Assembly (NCBI GenBank): GCA_002099365.1
Contig: MSED01000015.1
Span: 1,488,001 to 1,552,000 of the forward strand
Length of the DNA: 64,000 nucleotides
Reading direction: 5' to 3'
DNA from: Phialophora verrucosa
Lineage: Eukaryota; Ascomycota; Eurotiomycetes; Chaetothyriales; Herpotrichiellaceae
Shown here: piece by piece, positions 21,200-32,866 of the stretch
How the letters are laid out: the number at the start of each line of letters is the position of its first letter
How positions within the stretch are numbered: position 1 is the stretch's first letter
The notes under the pieces: generated by a model
The model's database searches: none
Told to the model about the DNA's origin: nothing
Seen by the model: only the letters and a program-made list of their open reading frames with translations
Program-made: the position numbers and the translations under genes

Positions 21200-22726
21200 T
21201 CACTCCTCCATCACATCGCCATCCTCGCTGACAAACATGCCATTGGTGCCGGTGGACTCTGGGTAGAGGTCAGAGCTCCCAGCACTACTTTCGTCACTGA
21301 CTCTAGGTCGCTTCTTGCCACGGGGTAAGCTGCCATGCTCGATCTTGGGCATGGGGTCATTATGAGCCGCAGTGGCCTCGGCGAGAGCTTGAGCCATGGT
21401 ATTTTCGTCCATGATGGCCTCCTCGTCATGCATGTTATCGAAGGTGGGCAAGCTGTGGGTGGATTTCTTGAACATGTTGGACTGGTGCCATGGCAGATCC
21501 TCTTTCTCGACGCTGACGCACGTCAGCCATGCGATGTCCATGTGTTCGTCGCGTTTGAGATGGGTACGCTCGACCATGAGATCGTCGACGAAGCGCTTGA
21601 TGTCCTCCTTCAGCACGCCCATGTTGGCCTCGAGCAGCTGGCATGCCTTCATGCTCATGGGGAAGTACTTGTGGAATTCCTGAAAGTCGATATGGGCAAG
21701 GTAGGCCGCCCCGCCTTCGGAAAGCGCGGTGTAGAAGCTAAGTCCCCCGTCGGGGGCACGACGCGTACGGTCGTCCGAGATGCTTTGGGCGAACCATTGC
21801 CGGAAGAAGCAGACAGCCATCCACATGTAGATGTCGTTGCCATAGGTGGGACGACCGGGCTTGTCGACCGCAGAGCGGCGCATGAATTCTGGATAGTGGC
21901 CCAGGATGCGAAGCTCAGTGGCTTCCTTGATCAGGGATAGCTCGTTCGCCTTGCGGTCCAGAATCTTGCGGATGTCGTCGCTGATGCGACTCTTCTCTTC
22001 GTCGGGAATTGTGCCCCATTGGCCCACAAGGTGAATGACTGCTTCGCTATAGATCGCCGGGGAGCGGACACGGCGGCCGAGCTCAACCCAGACTTGAGGG
22101 TTGCCTAGGATGGAAGTCCAGAGGACGTTGTCCTGACGCATGAGAGCGAGATCAACGACGTCGCAGACATGTTCGATCGCGTTGATGGCTTCGGCACATT
22201 CGATAAGAGCGACGACGCAGGAGAGGACGGTGGCGAGAGACGTGTCATCAAAGATGGGCTCACGATTGTAAAAGACCCCAAAGAGCCAATCCCAGGCACG
22301 ATTGGTATTGTCGGGGGTATTGCCATTATCCAAGTCTAACGTGAGAGAGGCGTTGGTGGGGTTAACAATATGACCAGACTCATCGATGTCCTATACATCA
22401 GCCCTTGTCAGCACCAGACCGCTTGTGTTTGCCGTTCCCCTTACCGCGCGGACGAATTCGCCGAATGAGCCATCGAGAGGGCGCTTGAACTCGAAGTGGT
22501 AGGCAGGAAGGTTCCCGCGTACAGCCTGCGCATTGAGGCGAGGCCCTGGCCTGGAGGCAAACTGTTCGGCGAAGTAGGTGGAGTGGGCGGAGAGGACTTG
22601 AGAGTGCAGTTTGTAATGCTGTGTCGCTGAGATGACAATGAGGACGTCACCGTCCACAAAATGTGGGAAGGCGGACTTTGCAGCCGCCATCTCGACGACA
22701 GCTCGGAGAATTTCAGAAGTACCCAC
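21200..22726 (-). CDS. BTB/POZ-domain protein
   Basis: Exons 22726-22445 and 22390-21200, separated by a 54-nt intron in phase 0, encode 490 aa. The N terminus contains a fungal-type BTB domain: FPHFVDGDVLIVIS, YKLHSQVLSAHSTYFAEQF. The middle (AIEHVCDVVDLALMR..., WVELGRRVRSPAIYSEAVIHLVGQW) continues with helices typical of fungal BTB proteins that lack BACK or Kelch repeats. The last 80 residues are polar, with a basic cluster GKKRPRV that could be a nuclear signal. BTB proteins commonly dimerise or bind cullin-3; no specific role can be given here. Confidence 0.8.
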
Positions 22727-24061
22727 GAGGATTCAAGGAGATGTAGAGGAGGAGGACACCTTACACAGGCGAAAAGGTGAGTGTTGGAGGGGGTGTAGGT
22801 CAGTAAGAATGAAGGAGTGTTAGGAGGCACAGCTTTTGTTGGTGACTGCCTCTGGGAATGAATAATAAGTGCGAGTGTTGACAATGAAATTGGCCCAGGC
22901 AGCCCCCACAAGTGACAACTCGAAAAGGAGACAATTCACCACGCGATCATGCGAATGGGACAGGTAGACAACCGGCATTTGCGTCTCCGCTGCGATGATG
23001 ACCAGTGCTGCTACCAGCTTCAGATTGCAGTTAATTCTGACGGGATGAGGGTCGAGGTGTAATCCGCCCACGCATCTCAGTCACTCTCACTTCAGTCTTT
23101 TGCGGCCCGTGTTGAAGGGAATCATGAGAGAGAGCGGCTACCATTCTTTGGACCGGTAAGGGTATTGGTCTTCGAGCTGAAAGACGCCCCTGTTTCGCTT
23201 CCGACAGGCCACGGAAAAACAGATTTGGTGGTAGCAGGCACAGCACCAGAGGGCACTGTCTGACGTGTCAGCAAAGGTACGACCTCAAGGCACCGGTTGG
23301 AGCAGTACGAGTCAGAGTTCTCCTGGATGGTCACGTCGTCCTCGGCGAAAGAACAGTGTGGAAATTCAGTGGAGATCCGGAAGTGCCGGCAATGTATGTG
23401 GTCCATGGTGCGGTAGCGACATCCAAATCACGAACAGAAAACAACAGTGAAGCCATCCAGGGTCGGCGAGGATCAGAAGAGCACAAGACATGGAAGGTTC
23501 CGGTAGAGACTCATGGTAGACCAGTACCAGAGCATAAGTTGTCGTTGCATTAGTTGTGGCTTCATGAAACCGAACAAAACACAGCCAAGCCACATCCCCA
23601 TCTCAAAACACCATCCAATGCTAAGTACATCCAAATCCTGATCGCGAAACCGGGCTTGCCGTGTGGGTTATCATTCTTCGACGGATTGATTTCATAATAT
23701 ATTCTGCCTCCAGGATCAAAGTGCTTCCCCGTGGAAATGATTGGACAACCCCGACTCCGGTAACGTATGCGTTGATGCAAGTTGCGAAGTCGCGTGGACC
23801 GCGCCAGTGTGATATCCTCTTTTTAACTCGTAAGTCCTGGTCTCGTGATGCTGTTGTCACAAATCGGTGTCATCCACGGCATGAGTTGTCGTGTATCCCC
23901 GGTAGTAAGATATTGCATTGCGGTTCAAATGATGCTGCGCGTTTGTAAGATATGGCCGAACCAGGGCATGAACAGAGATGTATATTGGTCACTGTAGGGT
24001 TCCGGGCTGGCATAGCAACATCCGGAGACATGTAGCATGGAGCTCGAGGGCACGACGGCAT
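22727..24061. other. Intergenic region with one possible small gene
   Basis: About 1.3 kb upstream of the BTB gene and downstream of the RfeG-like gene. Apart from the candidate at 23122-23406, nothing is recognised. Confidence 0.45.
23122..23406 (-). CDS. Hypothetical small cysteine-containing protein
   Basis: A 94-codon ATG-to-stop frame begins MDHIHCRHFRIS and has a cluster of cysteines (HC, PHCSFAEDD, YCSNRCLEV) suggestive of a metal-binding fold, followed by a Ser/Thr/Pro-rich tail. Third codon positions in the first half favour C or G, as in genuine genes nearby. No family is recognised and no intron is needed. It may be spurious. Confidence 0.35.
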   Translation of the reverse strand: MDHIHCRHFRISTEFPHCSFAEDDVTIQENSDSYCSNRCLEVVPLLTRQTVPSGAVPATTKSVFPWPVGSETGASFSSKTNTLTGPKNGSRSLS

Positions 24062-25488
24062 TCATCTCCTGGGACGTGATTCAGAGTAGCCGGAGGGATA
24101 TACGCCACTCATTATATCTCTTGACCTGGGGTCATAAGGAGCTGGTATTGACTGAGACACCGGCGGTGCCGTCCTCGAGGAATATCCGGGCTGACCGTAG
24201 CCTCCGGGTTGTGAGACCCGGCTGATGGCGGAAGGAGGCGTGGTATTGCCGCCATTGAAAGTCCTGGGCTCTCTCTCTGCTCCATAATATTGGGATTGAC
24301 CTGGAGGGTATCCCGATTGCTGGGAAGAAATGGCATATTGGGCAGGGTAACCGGGCTCCGGAGCATAGCCAGTACTGACGGGAATACGACCACTGGCCAC
24401 GGGACGGGGAGGCTCCATGTCACGAGGGTCACGAGGGTCACGGGGATCGCGTGGGTCACGATGCCGTACAGGTGGAGGTTGCCGGTAATCATCGTCATCA
24501 AGGTCCATATCTCCTGGGTAGCGACGTGCGATTTGCGTTTCTTGTTGTGCCAGCTGCTCGTACGAACCTGGGCAGTTCTTAGACCCAATCGTGGGATAAT
24601 CGGATGGAGGCATACCTCGCGGTTCGCCGTGTCGACGTCTTCTCTCTTTCTCACGCAGCCATCGGTCTGACTCTTCGCGCAGCGTTTGTTCCATTGCCTG
24701 GACACGACGTGATTAGTATCTGAACGCCAGAAGACGCCCAAAGTGTCGGTCCGTACCGTTGTGAATGGACGATAAGCCCTAACCCAGAATCCGGGGCGTC
24801 CCTGAAGGTGACCGTCAGCGCATTACACCTTCCCGTGGCAAACAGAACAGCATACTCGAGAATCTTGACCGGGTCGACATGTTGCATCCTGACCAAGAAA
24901 CTTGCAGATCTCGTGTTGAAGAACTTCTCGTTCTATCCCATCTCCCGGGCACCAGTATTCTCCAAGCGTTGTCCTGGGCTCATCACGAATGCGATCATCT
25001 CTCATGGGTATGTCCACGGCTGTGCGGCTCCTTGAGGCTGGAGGGTCCACGGATGTCCGACTCCTGGGGGGTGGAGGATCAACATAGTCACGGTCGTCGC
25101 CACGATAGGGAGCCCTCGCAGGCACTTGGCGGTACAGCTGTCCGGTTGTTGGGTCTTGAACATACTTTTCAGCAGGTTCCGCGCTACGACTGTCAACCAC
25201 ACGATCAGGCCGGGGAGGATCAATGCGGCTGGCAGTATTGGCTCTTGCAGTGTCTCTCCCGATATCAATCCTGGGGTCCATTCTGGGATCAAGACGAGGG
25301 TCCACACGGCGGTCAATTGCAATGTCCATGGCATCTGTCATCTGGGTATCTCGACTTCGATCAAGGGGACGATCGTCTGGTCTTCTCTCCCTGATAGTTT
25401 CAACCCGCTCTCGAGGGTCGCGTTCTGCTCTTCGGCGGGCGTCAGAGGTGCTGCGGTAGTCGCGGTCATCAACGTAGCGGGAAGACAT
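24062..25488 (-). CDS. RfeG-like Arg/Pro-rich protein
   Basis: Three exons, 25488-24856, 24801-24757 (a 45-nt microexon) and 24697-24062, join in phase 0 to 437 aa; introns are 54 and 59 nt with CTGAC and ACTAATCAC-like branch points. The conserved core is built across all three exons: GEYWCPGDGIEREVLQHEI, CRPGQDSR then GRPGFWVRAYRPFTT then AMEQTLREESDRWL. This resembles the core of the fungal RfeG family, which is annotated as a transcription factor although its biochemistry is unclear. The N-terminal third is Arg/Asp-rich, with DPR repeats, and the C terminus is Pro/Gly/Tyr-rich with four more DPR triplets. A frame-compatible upstream start at 25659 would add 57 residues, but MSSRYVDDRD is the more usual start. 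Confidence 0.65.
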
Positions 25489-27551
25489 CGTGACGGCGTG
25501 TGAGATATATGAACGGTGATGCGCAACGGTGAGATTCCTTGTCCGTTGGGCAGCAAGAGGGCGGATCAGACAAATGGGAAGAAAAGTAGGAGGGTAAGCG
25601 AAGGGATTGTGTTGGTCAGTCCTGTGGGCCAAGCCAAGTCCTGGGTAAAACAGATCCACCGGATAGATTAATCAAAAGGTCCAGATAATGGCGATCGCCA
25701 ATGGATGGGGAGATGGATCGGCCAGGTAAAGGAGCGGACGGTATGATGTTCAGACGAAAAGGTAACGGTGGAAGGATGGTGTTGGTGGACGAGGTTTGGG
25801 AAGATGAGAAGAGAGAAGGGAGAGGGGTGCCGAGCGCGCAGGCAGAAAGACGCTTTTTGCGTTGGTTTGGGCAGAATCTGCACAGGCCCAGGCAAGCGAA
25901 CTCAGCCGCCAATCGTTGACCACGAGACACACAGCGGCCGCCCAACCCAACCCAGCAGTATGACCCGTTGGCTAGATATGAAGCAGCCTTCCTTGTCCGT
26001 TAGGCCTGGCTTTCGAGCGCCCTTTTGGCCTTGGGCTGTCCTTGCATCTCCCGCAGAATCGAGCTTTCTACTACCTATGGTCAAAATGCTGAACGTATGG
26101 GGAAAGTGCGCAAAATCGTTCCTCGAGCCCACACTACCCTTGGAAAGTTGAAACAGTCAAGTGGGATGATCAGGCAGTAGTACCACCGGCGATCAGGGCA
26201 CCAGCCTAGCAGAGAAGAGAAGGTGACATCCCAGGTATCGAATAGAAAATGTCTTTGCTGTGTGAGGGAGCTGCGAGGCGACACGGACGAGCTGATATGA
26301 CAGTTGATGTACAGGTCTGTTACAACGCTTGGATGTATCTAGACCATGACGACTAACAAGCGCTCAGTGCGTAAACAGGAGGTGCAGATACTGGGCCGAG
26401 CACCTCCAGCGTCAGCCCTTCGAAGCCAACACCGTAGTATACCCACAACCATGGTAAATCCGACTTCGCTTGCTATCTATCGCTCATCCAGTGCTTGGGA
26501 TCTCCTCAGGGCCCAGCGGCAAATCGAACCTACACTCGACAATCCCATCGAAAGATCGCAAATGTTCGTTGCAATTGCCGCGGTGACTGTCGGCCTAGGT
26601 CGATAAACATGGTGCCAGACACGGATAAAGGTCGATGGCTGAAGCTCGGTACGTACAGTAAGAACTGGTGGCAGTCGTGGAGAAGCGAGAAAGCGTGGGA
26701 GGGTTGCAGATTATTGAGCTTACCGGTGTGCGAGGCCTCTGCATCTCGTACTGTGTATGCGGGATGGCTCGAACAAGATGAGCCTAGTGGCACCGGTGAG
26801 CTCAAACAACCCCCAACCAGCCAGTTGGTGGCCAACCGCTTCAACCAATGGCCACGGGTTGGGCAGCAAGACAGAAACGCGTCGAGCGAAGACGCACGCC
26901 AAAATGTCGCCTGATTGCAGCTCCTCGTAGCCAAGCGTGCGTCATGCCGCCGCAATTGGTCCTTCTTGGGGGCCTCTATCACAGGTTGGGCACTAACCTC
27001 ATCTTCGCCCTTGCATGTGACTTGTCATTCCTCCGAGCCGCACGAGCTGACTCGCACCGACGAGTTACACTGTACATTGTTGTTCACCGTCTGTTTGAGA
27101 TCTCCTCATATATCCTCAATAACGTCTGTGTCACTGCTTCTCACAGCTCCCGCCTCAGGCAGAGAGGAATGTCCTCGGAATCTTTTCCAACAGCGCTTCA
27201 CCTGATGGCTGGCACTATGCATTCGGGCTGATAGGGTCGGCTGCCAAACCCGACCTCTCAACCAGGGCGTTCAAATCCATGCTTTGCAGGAGTGCTAGTA
27301 CAGAGGAACGACAGGTCACGGATGGTGCCTCCGACTCGGTGTTCTGGCATTTCAACCTTCTCTAGGTCAGAAGCAGTCACACATAGGGTTCATTCTAGTG
27401 TCGCGGTTGGGCTGAGCACATCGCTACCTGCTTCAACTCGGGCAAAGATGGACAGTCCGTCGCCGCTACCTACAACGGGGTGGACCCCAAGGAGGCTACA
27501 GACGCCCGCAACGACGCTCGCCTGCTGTGACTGGCACATTCGCGGCCGTGG
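25489..27551. other. Long intergenic region without a recognised gene
   Basis: About 2 kb between the start of the RfeG-like gene and the stop of the GST-like gene. ORFs up to about 150 codons occur on both strands (for example 26495-26914 and 26530-26982) but overlap each other antiparallel and have no family motifs. I see no repeats, transposon ends or tRNA. Confidence 0.45.
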
Positions 27552-28670
27552 TTACAACTTAGACTGTATTCCGCCCGTGGCTTCCCGTGCTCTGATGCGA
27601 AACCCTACGCGCGGATAGTGCAGGTGGATCTCCTGTCCCTTCGCTTTGGTGCTCAAGACAATTTCGTCCTCCGTCAGTCCAATGAGGCGGCCCTGGTCAC
27701 GGTGATGGATGCCCGAATCGATGGGGAACACTTCGACTTCAGTCCCTTGTTGCAATCCTAGAGGATCGGCGGGGTCAAAGCCCGGGTCTTTGTCGACAAA
27801 AGATGCGCTGAGGACCCGCTCAGCTGCAGCGTCCCCTTTGAGGGTTGCCGGCTTCGGCGCTTTGGCTTTGGCAGCCTTGAGTGCATCGTTGAATCTCGCT
27901 ATCCACGCAAAGACCTTGGGATATTTCTTGTCAGAGATCAACTCCCGGGGCAAAGCTCCCTTCAAGCCATTGAGCCAATCAAATGTCCAGATAGCTTTGG
28001 GCACTTGCATTAGTGGATTGATAGCGACGCAGTGTACTTCCTGCTTACCTTCGATATCTGCCAGGGTCGGATGATCCCCTTTCAGCACCCAGTCCCGGCC
28101 ATCTGCCAACAAGGTCGTCTCAATGACATTGAAAGCACTCCTGATCGTCGCCAAAGCTTCTGGCCTGTTTGCCTCGATCTGCTCTTTACTCCAAGAGCGG
28201 CCAGAATAGTCCTCTCGATCTTTTGTGAATTTAGGATCATTCAGAAGCGGCATACTTGTGGGGATCAGTTGGGATGCCCGTGCGAATAAGCCTGCTTCCA
28301 TGTTCCAAATCTCGAGGAGCTTCTCCACGGCCTTTTCCTCGGCACTTGAAGCGCTCAAGGCACTGTTGGGGAAAAGCTCTTCTAATTTGCGGAGGATGAT
28401 GCGACTGTCACAGTAGACATCGCGCCCGATAGCCATTAACGGGATCCTCCTATATTTGATTCCCAACGCAGCGACATCGGGTCGCGGCAAAACCGGGGGT
28501 TGTTTCTGTATTATTCATTACCACTGAGGTGAGACTGTAAACCCAAGGGTACATGACCTTACACATTCAGCGTAATCGATGCCTCGCAGACTCAGGTACC
28601 ACAGCACGCGCTTTGCAACAGGCGAAAAGGAATAATGGTAAAGGACAATCCCATTGTTCGGTCCGTCCAT
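27552..28670 (-). CDS. Glutathione S-transferase-like protein with peroxisomal SKL tail
   Basis: Exons 28670-28563 and 28505-27552 join across a 57-nt intron (phase 0) to 353 aa. The N terminus is a thioredoxin-fold GST domain: GIVLYHYSFSPVAKRVLWYLSLRGIDYAEC then KQPPVLPRPDVAALGIKYRR and DSRIILRKLEELFP. A helical GST C-terminal region includes WVLKGDHPTLADIEG. The last 100 residues form the extra domain seen in a fungal GST-like subfamily (EVEVFPIDSGIHHRDQGRLIGL...). The final tripeptide is SKL, the canonical type 1 peroxisomal import signal, which indicates a matrix location. The substrate is unknown; roles in detoxification or ether-bond cleavage are known for related GSTs, but this is inference. 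Confidence 0.85.
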
Positions 28671-29327
28671 CCTGTATTCGAGTCGCCGACAGCGGAAAAG
28701 GTGGACTTCTCGTCACCGAGCGGAAGATCAGCCGCTCTAATCAATAGAAAACGATCGATCTCACAAGTCGGAATGGGTTGGTCAAGCAATTTCCGAGCAC
28801 CAAATCTCTTATATCTTGGGCAAGAGGTCCAGTGAGTTTGAGATTGAAGTTGACGGGTCGTTGGACAAAAGCGAACCTCGGCTTCTCACCAAATGCGGGG
28901 ATGCTCCGAGCTAGACCAAGTTCAAGCTTGGACGTAAACACAGCGCAGCGTCCCCAGTAGTGGTGTTGACAGCTTCATCTGAAAGGTCTCACAAGGTGAG
29001 AACGCTCGCTGATTTCGGGCTTCTAACACTCGAGGTACGGAGCAGGACTATGGCACAGTGCTGGCGATGGACCCCAACGCAACAAGTTTCTGGTGTGAGG
29101 AGGGCATCCGTGACATCATCTTTGCCCCTGCATGACGAAAAGGACAATTCAGCGCACGACACTTTGATCGACGCCGAGGGGCAATGGAATTATATCTTCC
29201 CACTTCAAATTGATCCTTCTCTCTTTTCGGACCATTGAACAGTGCACATTCAGAGCACCATAACAACAGTCAGGGAACATCAATACAGACGTCAACAACC
29301 TCTGAAGAATTGGATAAATACATCAAG
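28671..29327. promoter_or_regulatory. Divergent promoter region, GST-like and small hydrophilic protein genes
   Basis: 657 bp between head-to-head start codons. Short ORFs only; no diagnostic regulatory site seen. Confidence 0.4.
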
Positions 29328-29855
29328 ATGGCTGAATCCGGACGAAACAGTGGGGGAGACCTCTTCGATATGGCACAGAAGGGGACACAGGTGCCAGAGG
29401 ACTCGGCACAGCCCAGAACCATTCCCTCAAAGGCACGGCCTGATCAGGTAGCTTCGGCTTATGATTCTAACGCCCTCGGAGGCCGCACTCTGGCAGAGGC
29501 TGCAGACAATGCGGGTGACATTCCGAGGGTGCGTACATACCTTTTGGGCCTCATCTCGAGCACCAGCTAATGTAAAACACAGACTACCAAGGACACATCT
29601 GCACAGGATGTCCTGACAGGGACTGGAGACACTTTACCCGCGACGGTGGACTCCAAGAGGCTGCATGCTGTCCCCGGGGGAGTCACTCACGACCCATTCG
29701 CCAAAGGCTCCACGCGCATGACCGAACATAAGGTCCAGCCCAACAACTTTGGAGGGGGCGCATCGGATGGGCCGCAAACAGATCGGGCCCCTGGGCAGGA
29801 AGGTCTCAGCGACGAAGCGGCCATGGATCGAATTGAACGCAAAGAAAACGCCTAG
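29328..29855 (+). CDS. Small hydrophilic, probably disordered protein
   Basis: Exons 29328-29528 and 29583-29855, joined in phase 0 across a 54-nt intron with a CTAAT branch point, give 157 aa. The protein has no hydrophobic segment and few aromatic residues, and is rich in Gly, Asp, Thr, Ala and charged residues (MAESGRNSGGDLFDMAQKG..., HAVPGGVTHDPFAKGSTRM). This composition resembles fungal stress-type hydrophilins, but no named family is recognised. The start was chosen because upstream in-frame codons contain no ATG. The gene is divergent from the GST-like gene. Confidence 0.6.
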
Positions 29856-30529
29856 ACATGGAGGAGGAATTGTAGTATGTATTACACTACCTTCTCAGTA
29901 AGGCCGGAGGACAAAAGGGGTGCAATGTACTAGTTGCCTAGGTAGACTCACGCAAAAAGCCAGTCCTCCATCGTTACTGTTATAATGAGCTGCGAATACC
30001 TATCGAAAACAGGCAAACCCCGAATTGAGGACAACAGGCATCTACGTAGGACTAGGGCTAGCTCGATCATTCTCAGAGTTAAAGCTACGTGGGCAATGAT
30101 GTTTTTCCGTTCCGACCAGTCCTTCTCGTTGTGCTGAGACGAGGCCGTGGGCGCCTAGACCTTCCTGAAGCAGGCGAGAAGCGAGTTAGCATTCCGCTGT
30201 GGGGAAAGGCGAGGATATCCGAGACTCCAGCCAACCATTCAAAGCGTGCTTCTCCGCACCGAACTTGTCATGTCTCTGCATCGCGCCCTGCGCTTCAGCG
30301 GTGTTTGTGTTTGATAAAAACATCTTCGTTCCCCCTCTTCTTCGCCTGAAGCTCTTCTGTGGGCGTGTTTCAAGCTGCACCTCAATACCAGTGAGCGGAG
30401 TGTTTCTATCTTCGTCTAGGAAGTCCTCTACATTCGAGTGGACAACCTACCTTCACCTAACGACCTTTCGCCCCGCACTAATAGAGACCATTGCAAGAGG
30501 CGAGATCACGAGGCTTGAACCTGACCACA
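29856..30529. other. Intergenic region upstream of GABA transaminase
   Basis: About 0.67 kb; contains the transaminase promoter and leader. No gene recognised. Confidence 0.5.
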
Positions 30530-32089
30530 ATGGCCTCGCTACTACGAACCCCGGGAGGGCTGCGCTCTGTAGGCCGTCTGGCACGAGCACCTCTCAGATG
30601 TCCGACGCGTTTCCGCACCCTAGCAACCGCTACAGAGACCCGCAATGCCGCAGCCGCAGCACAGGCAGATGTTGAGACTCCCCCAGTCGAGACCGCCTTC
30701 TTTCCTGATGAACCTGTCGGACCGAGAGTCTCCACGCCAATACCAGGCCCAAAGAGCCAGAAGGCCATCGCAGAGCTCCACAGGATCTTCGATACCCGCA
30801 GCTTGAACATGTTGGTGAACTACCAACAAAGTTACGGCAACTATATCGCAGACCCGGATGGGAACGTGCTGCTCGACGTGTATGCACAGATTGCCTCCAT
30901 CCCTGTCGGATACAACAATCCCAGTCTTCTACTCGCTGCTACGAGCCCTGACATGGCCTCGGCCATCATCAACAGGCCCGCGTTGGGAAACTTCCCGCAG
31001 CACGATTGGGCTTCTATTCTCGAGACCGGCATTCTTCGAGCTGCGCCGAAAGGAATGACGCAAGTGTTCACGGGCATGGCTGGTTCTGATGCCAATGAGA
31101 CAGCGTATAAAGCCGCTTTCATGTGGAAGCGACAACACGAGCGAGGGGGACCAGATGCCGAATTCACCCCAGAAGAGATTGAAAGCACGATGAAGAATCA
31201 AAAGCCGGGGTCTCCAGACATGTCAATCATGTCCTTCAAGACGGCATTCCACGGTCGCCTATTCGGCACTCTGTCTACCACTCGCAGCAAGCCTATCCAC
31301 AAGATGGATATCCCAGCTTTCGACTGGCCGCAAGCTCCCTTCCCAGTCCTGAAGTATCCGCTCGAGGAGCACGTCAAAGAGAACGAGGCAGAGGAGAAGA
31401 GGTGCCTGGATGAGGCTGAGCACATCATCAAGACCTACCACAATCCAGTGGCTGCCGTTGTTGTCGAGCCCATCCTATCCGAGGGAGGAGACAACCACGC
31501 CAGCCCAGCCTTCTTCAGAGGTCTCCGTGAGATCACCCGCCGCAACAACGTACTCCTGATTGTCGATGAGGTCCAGACTGGTATCGGCGCGACAGGCAAA
31601 TTCTGGGCTCACGAGCATTGGAACTTGCAAGATGCTCCGGATATGGTGACATTCTCAAAGAAAGCACAAACGGCGGGGTACTACTTCGGGAATCCCGAGT
31701 TGCGACCGAACAAGCCATACCGACAGTTCAACACCTGGATGGGCGACCCCGCTCGAGCCATTCTTTTCCGCGCAATCATCAATGAAATCGAGAGACTTAA
31801 TCTGGTGGAGAACACGGCTCATGTTGGCGATTACTTGTTCTCAAACATGGAAAGGCTGGCCCAGCGATATCCTCAACAATTCCAGAATTTGAGAGGTAAA
31901 GGACGAGGCACCTTCATTGCCTTCGACAACCCGAAGCGAGACGAGTTCTTGGCCAAGGCTAAGACACTCGGTGTCAACATCGGTGGCAGTGGTGCGTCGG
32001 CTGTAAGGCTGAGGCCGATGCTGATCTTCCAAAAGCACCACGCGGATATTCTGCTTGACGCATTCGAGAAACTGGCGAGGTCCTTGTAA
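30530..32089 (+). CDS. uga1: 4-aminobutyrate (GABA) transaminase, mitochondrial
   Basis: Single-exon gene of 519 aa. The start MASLLRTPGGLRSVGRLARAP gives an Arg-rich, acid-poor presequence suited to mitochondrial import. It is followed by the class III PLP aminotransferase fold: NYQQSYGNYIADPDGN, NRPALGNFPQHDW, GMAGSDANETAYKAAFM, VVVEPILSEGGDNHASP and LLIVDEVQTGIGATGKFWAH. The PLP lysine lies in MVTFSKKAQTAGYYF near residue 377. The enzyme converts GABA and 2-oxoglutarate to succinic semialdehyde and glutamate, the first step of GABA use. Length and motifs are normal for fungal Uga1/GatA. It is convergent with SPT4. Confidence 0.94.
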   Translation: MASLLRTPGGLRSVGRLARAPLRCPTRFRTLATATETRNAAAAAQADVETPPVETAFFPDEPVGPRVSTPIPGPKSQKAIAELHRIFDTRSLNMLVNYQQSYGNYIADPDGNVLLDVYAQIASIPVGYNNPSLLLAATSPDMASAIINRPALGNFPQHDWASILETGILRAAPKGMTQVFTGMAGSDANETAYKAAFMWKRQHERGGPDAEFTPEEIESTMKNQKPGSPDMSIMSFKTAFHGRLFGTLSTTRSKPIHKMDIPAFDWPQAPFPVLKYPLEEHVKENEAEEKRCLDEAEHIIKTYHNPVAAVVVEPILSEGGDNHASPAFFRGLREITRRNNVLLIVDEVQTGIGATGKFWAHEHWNLQDAPDMVTFSKKAQTAGYYFGNPELRPNKPYRQFNTWMGDPARAILFRAIINEIERLNLVENTAHVGDYLFSNMERLAQRYPQQFQNLRGKGRGTFIAFDNPKRDEFLAKAKTLGVNIGGSGASAVRLRPMLIFQKHHADILLDAFEKLARSL

Positions 32090-32457
32090 GGCGGAAAAGT
32101 TTGGTGGCTGTGGTGCCTGGCGTTTTGCTGTGGTTGAGGTCGTAGCGTTCGCGCATGCTTCTGGGAGAATGTCTTGTCGCATCCGAAGCTGCAGTGGGTG
32201 GCCGCTTGCCTGGAGCTTTATTTCGTAGTCGGCACCCGGACTACTGCCGTGGTGAGTATGAGCTGTTCCATCAATCTGCATGTCTTGATCCCACCACTGC
32301 GTCGATGCAGATCAAATCCGTGTTTTTGACCACGTGGCGGGTCCTCAGTTTCGCGAGCCAGCCACAAATTTATCCTCTTTCCGGCCTCTTTTCATGTCTC
32401 CATCACGAAAAACAAGGCGCTTGTAATGGCGATATCCCGCAAGCGTGGCGTCTCCAA
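32090..32457. other. Intergenic region, convergent genes
   Basis: 368 bp between the 3' ends of the GABA transaminase and SPT4 genes. Nothing recognised. Confidence 0.5.
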
Positions 32458-32866
32458 TCAAGCCGCGACGCTATCCTCATCCATTCCACTCCCGTCTCGT
32501 GGGACATATTTGATCCCATTATCCTCCAGCGCACCAATGATCTCGTTAGGCAAAGTCCCCACGACTTTGACCGCGTAAATGCCTTGGACGTACTCGGTCA
32601 GTCGCTGCCACCGTGCCACCCACGACGTTTTAGGGTCGTTGAGGGCGATGAGTCCTTCGAAGACTTGGGAGGTGCATTCTCCGATGGCGTCTCTGTTGTT
32701 GCGTAGAAGGAGGATCTCTTCGCAGTTCGGGCAGCCGTTGCGATAGAACTCCTGGTGAAGAGGTTAGTTGTGAGCCGGAGGATACAGGAGCGCAGGGTCG
32801 TACTTGATCGGACTGGACGATGGAGCACACCATACAGGCGCGGGTTCTGCCGCCGCGGCCAGCCAT
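32458..32866 (-). CDS. spt4: Transcription elongation factor Spt4
   Basis: Exons 32866-32804 and 32751-32458, with a 52-nt intron carrying a CTAAC branch point, encode 118 aa. The zinc ribbon is assembled across the splice: Cys11-x2-Cys14 (RACMVCSIV) in exon 1 and Cys28-x2-Cys31 (FYRNGCPNCEE) in exon 2. The conserved core follows: TSQVFEGLIALNDPKTSWVA, RWQRLTEYVQGIYAVKVVG, then LPNEIIGALEDNGIKYVPRD. Spt4 pairs with Spt5 as DSIF on RNA polymerase II and promotes elongation in the nucleus. The gene is small and spliced, and its true frame is shadowed by longer spurious ORFs. Confidence 0.94.
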
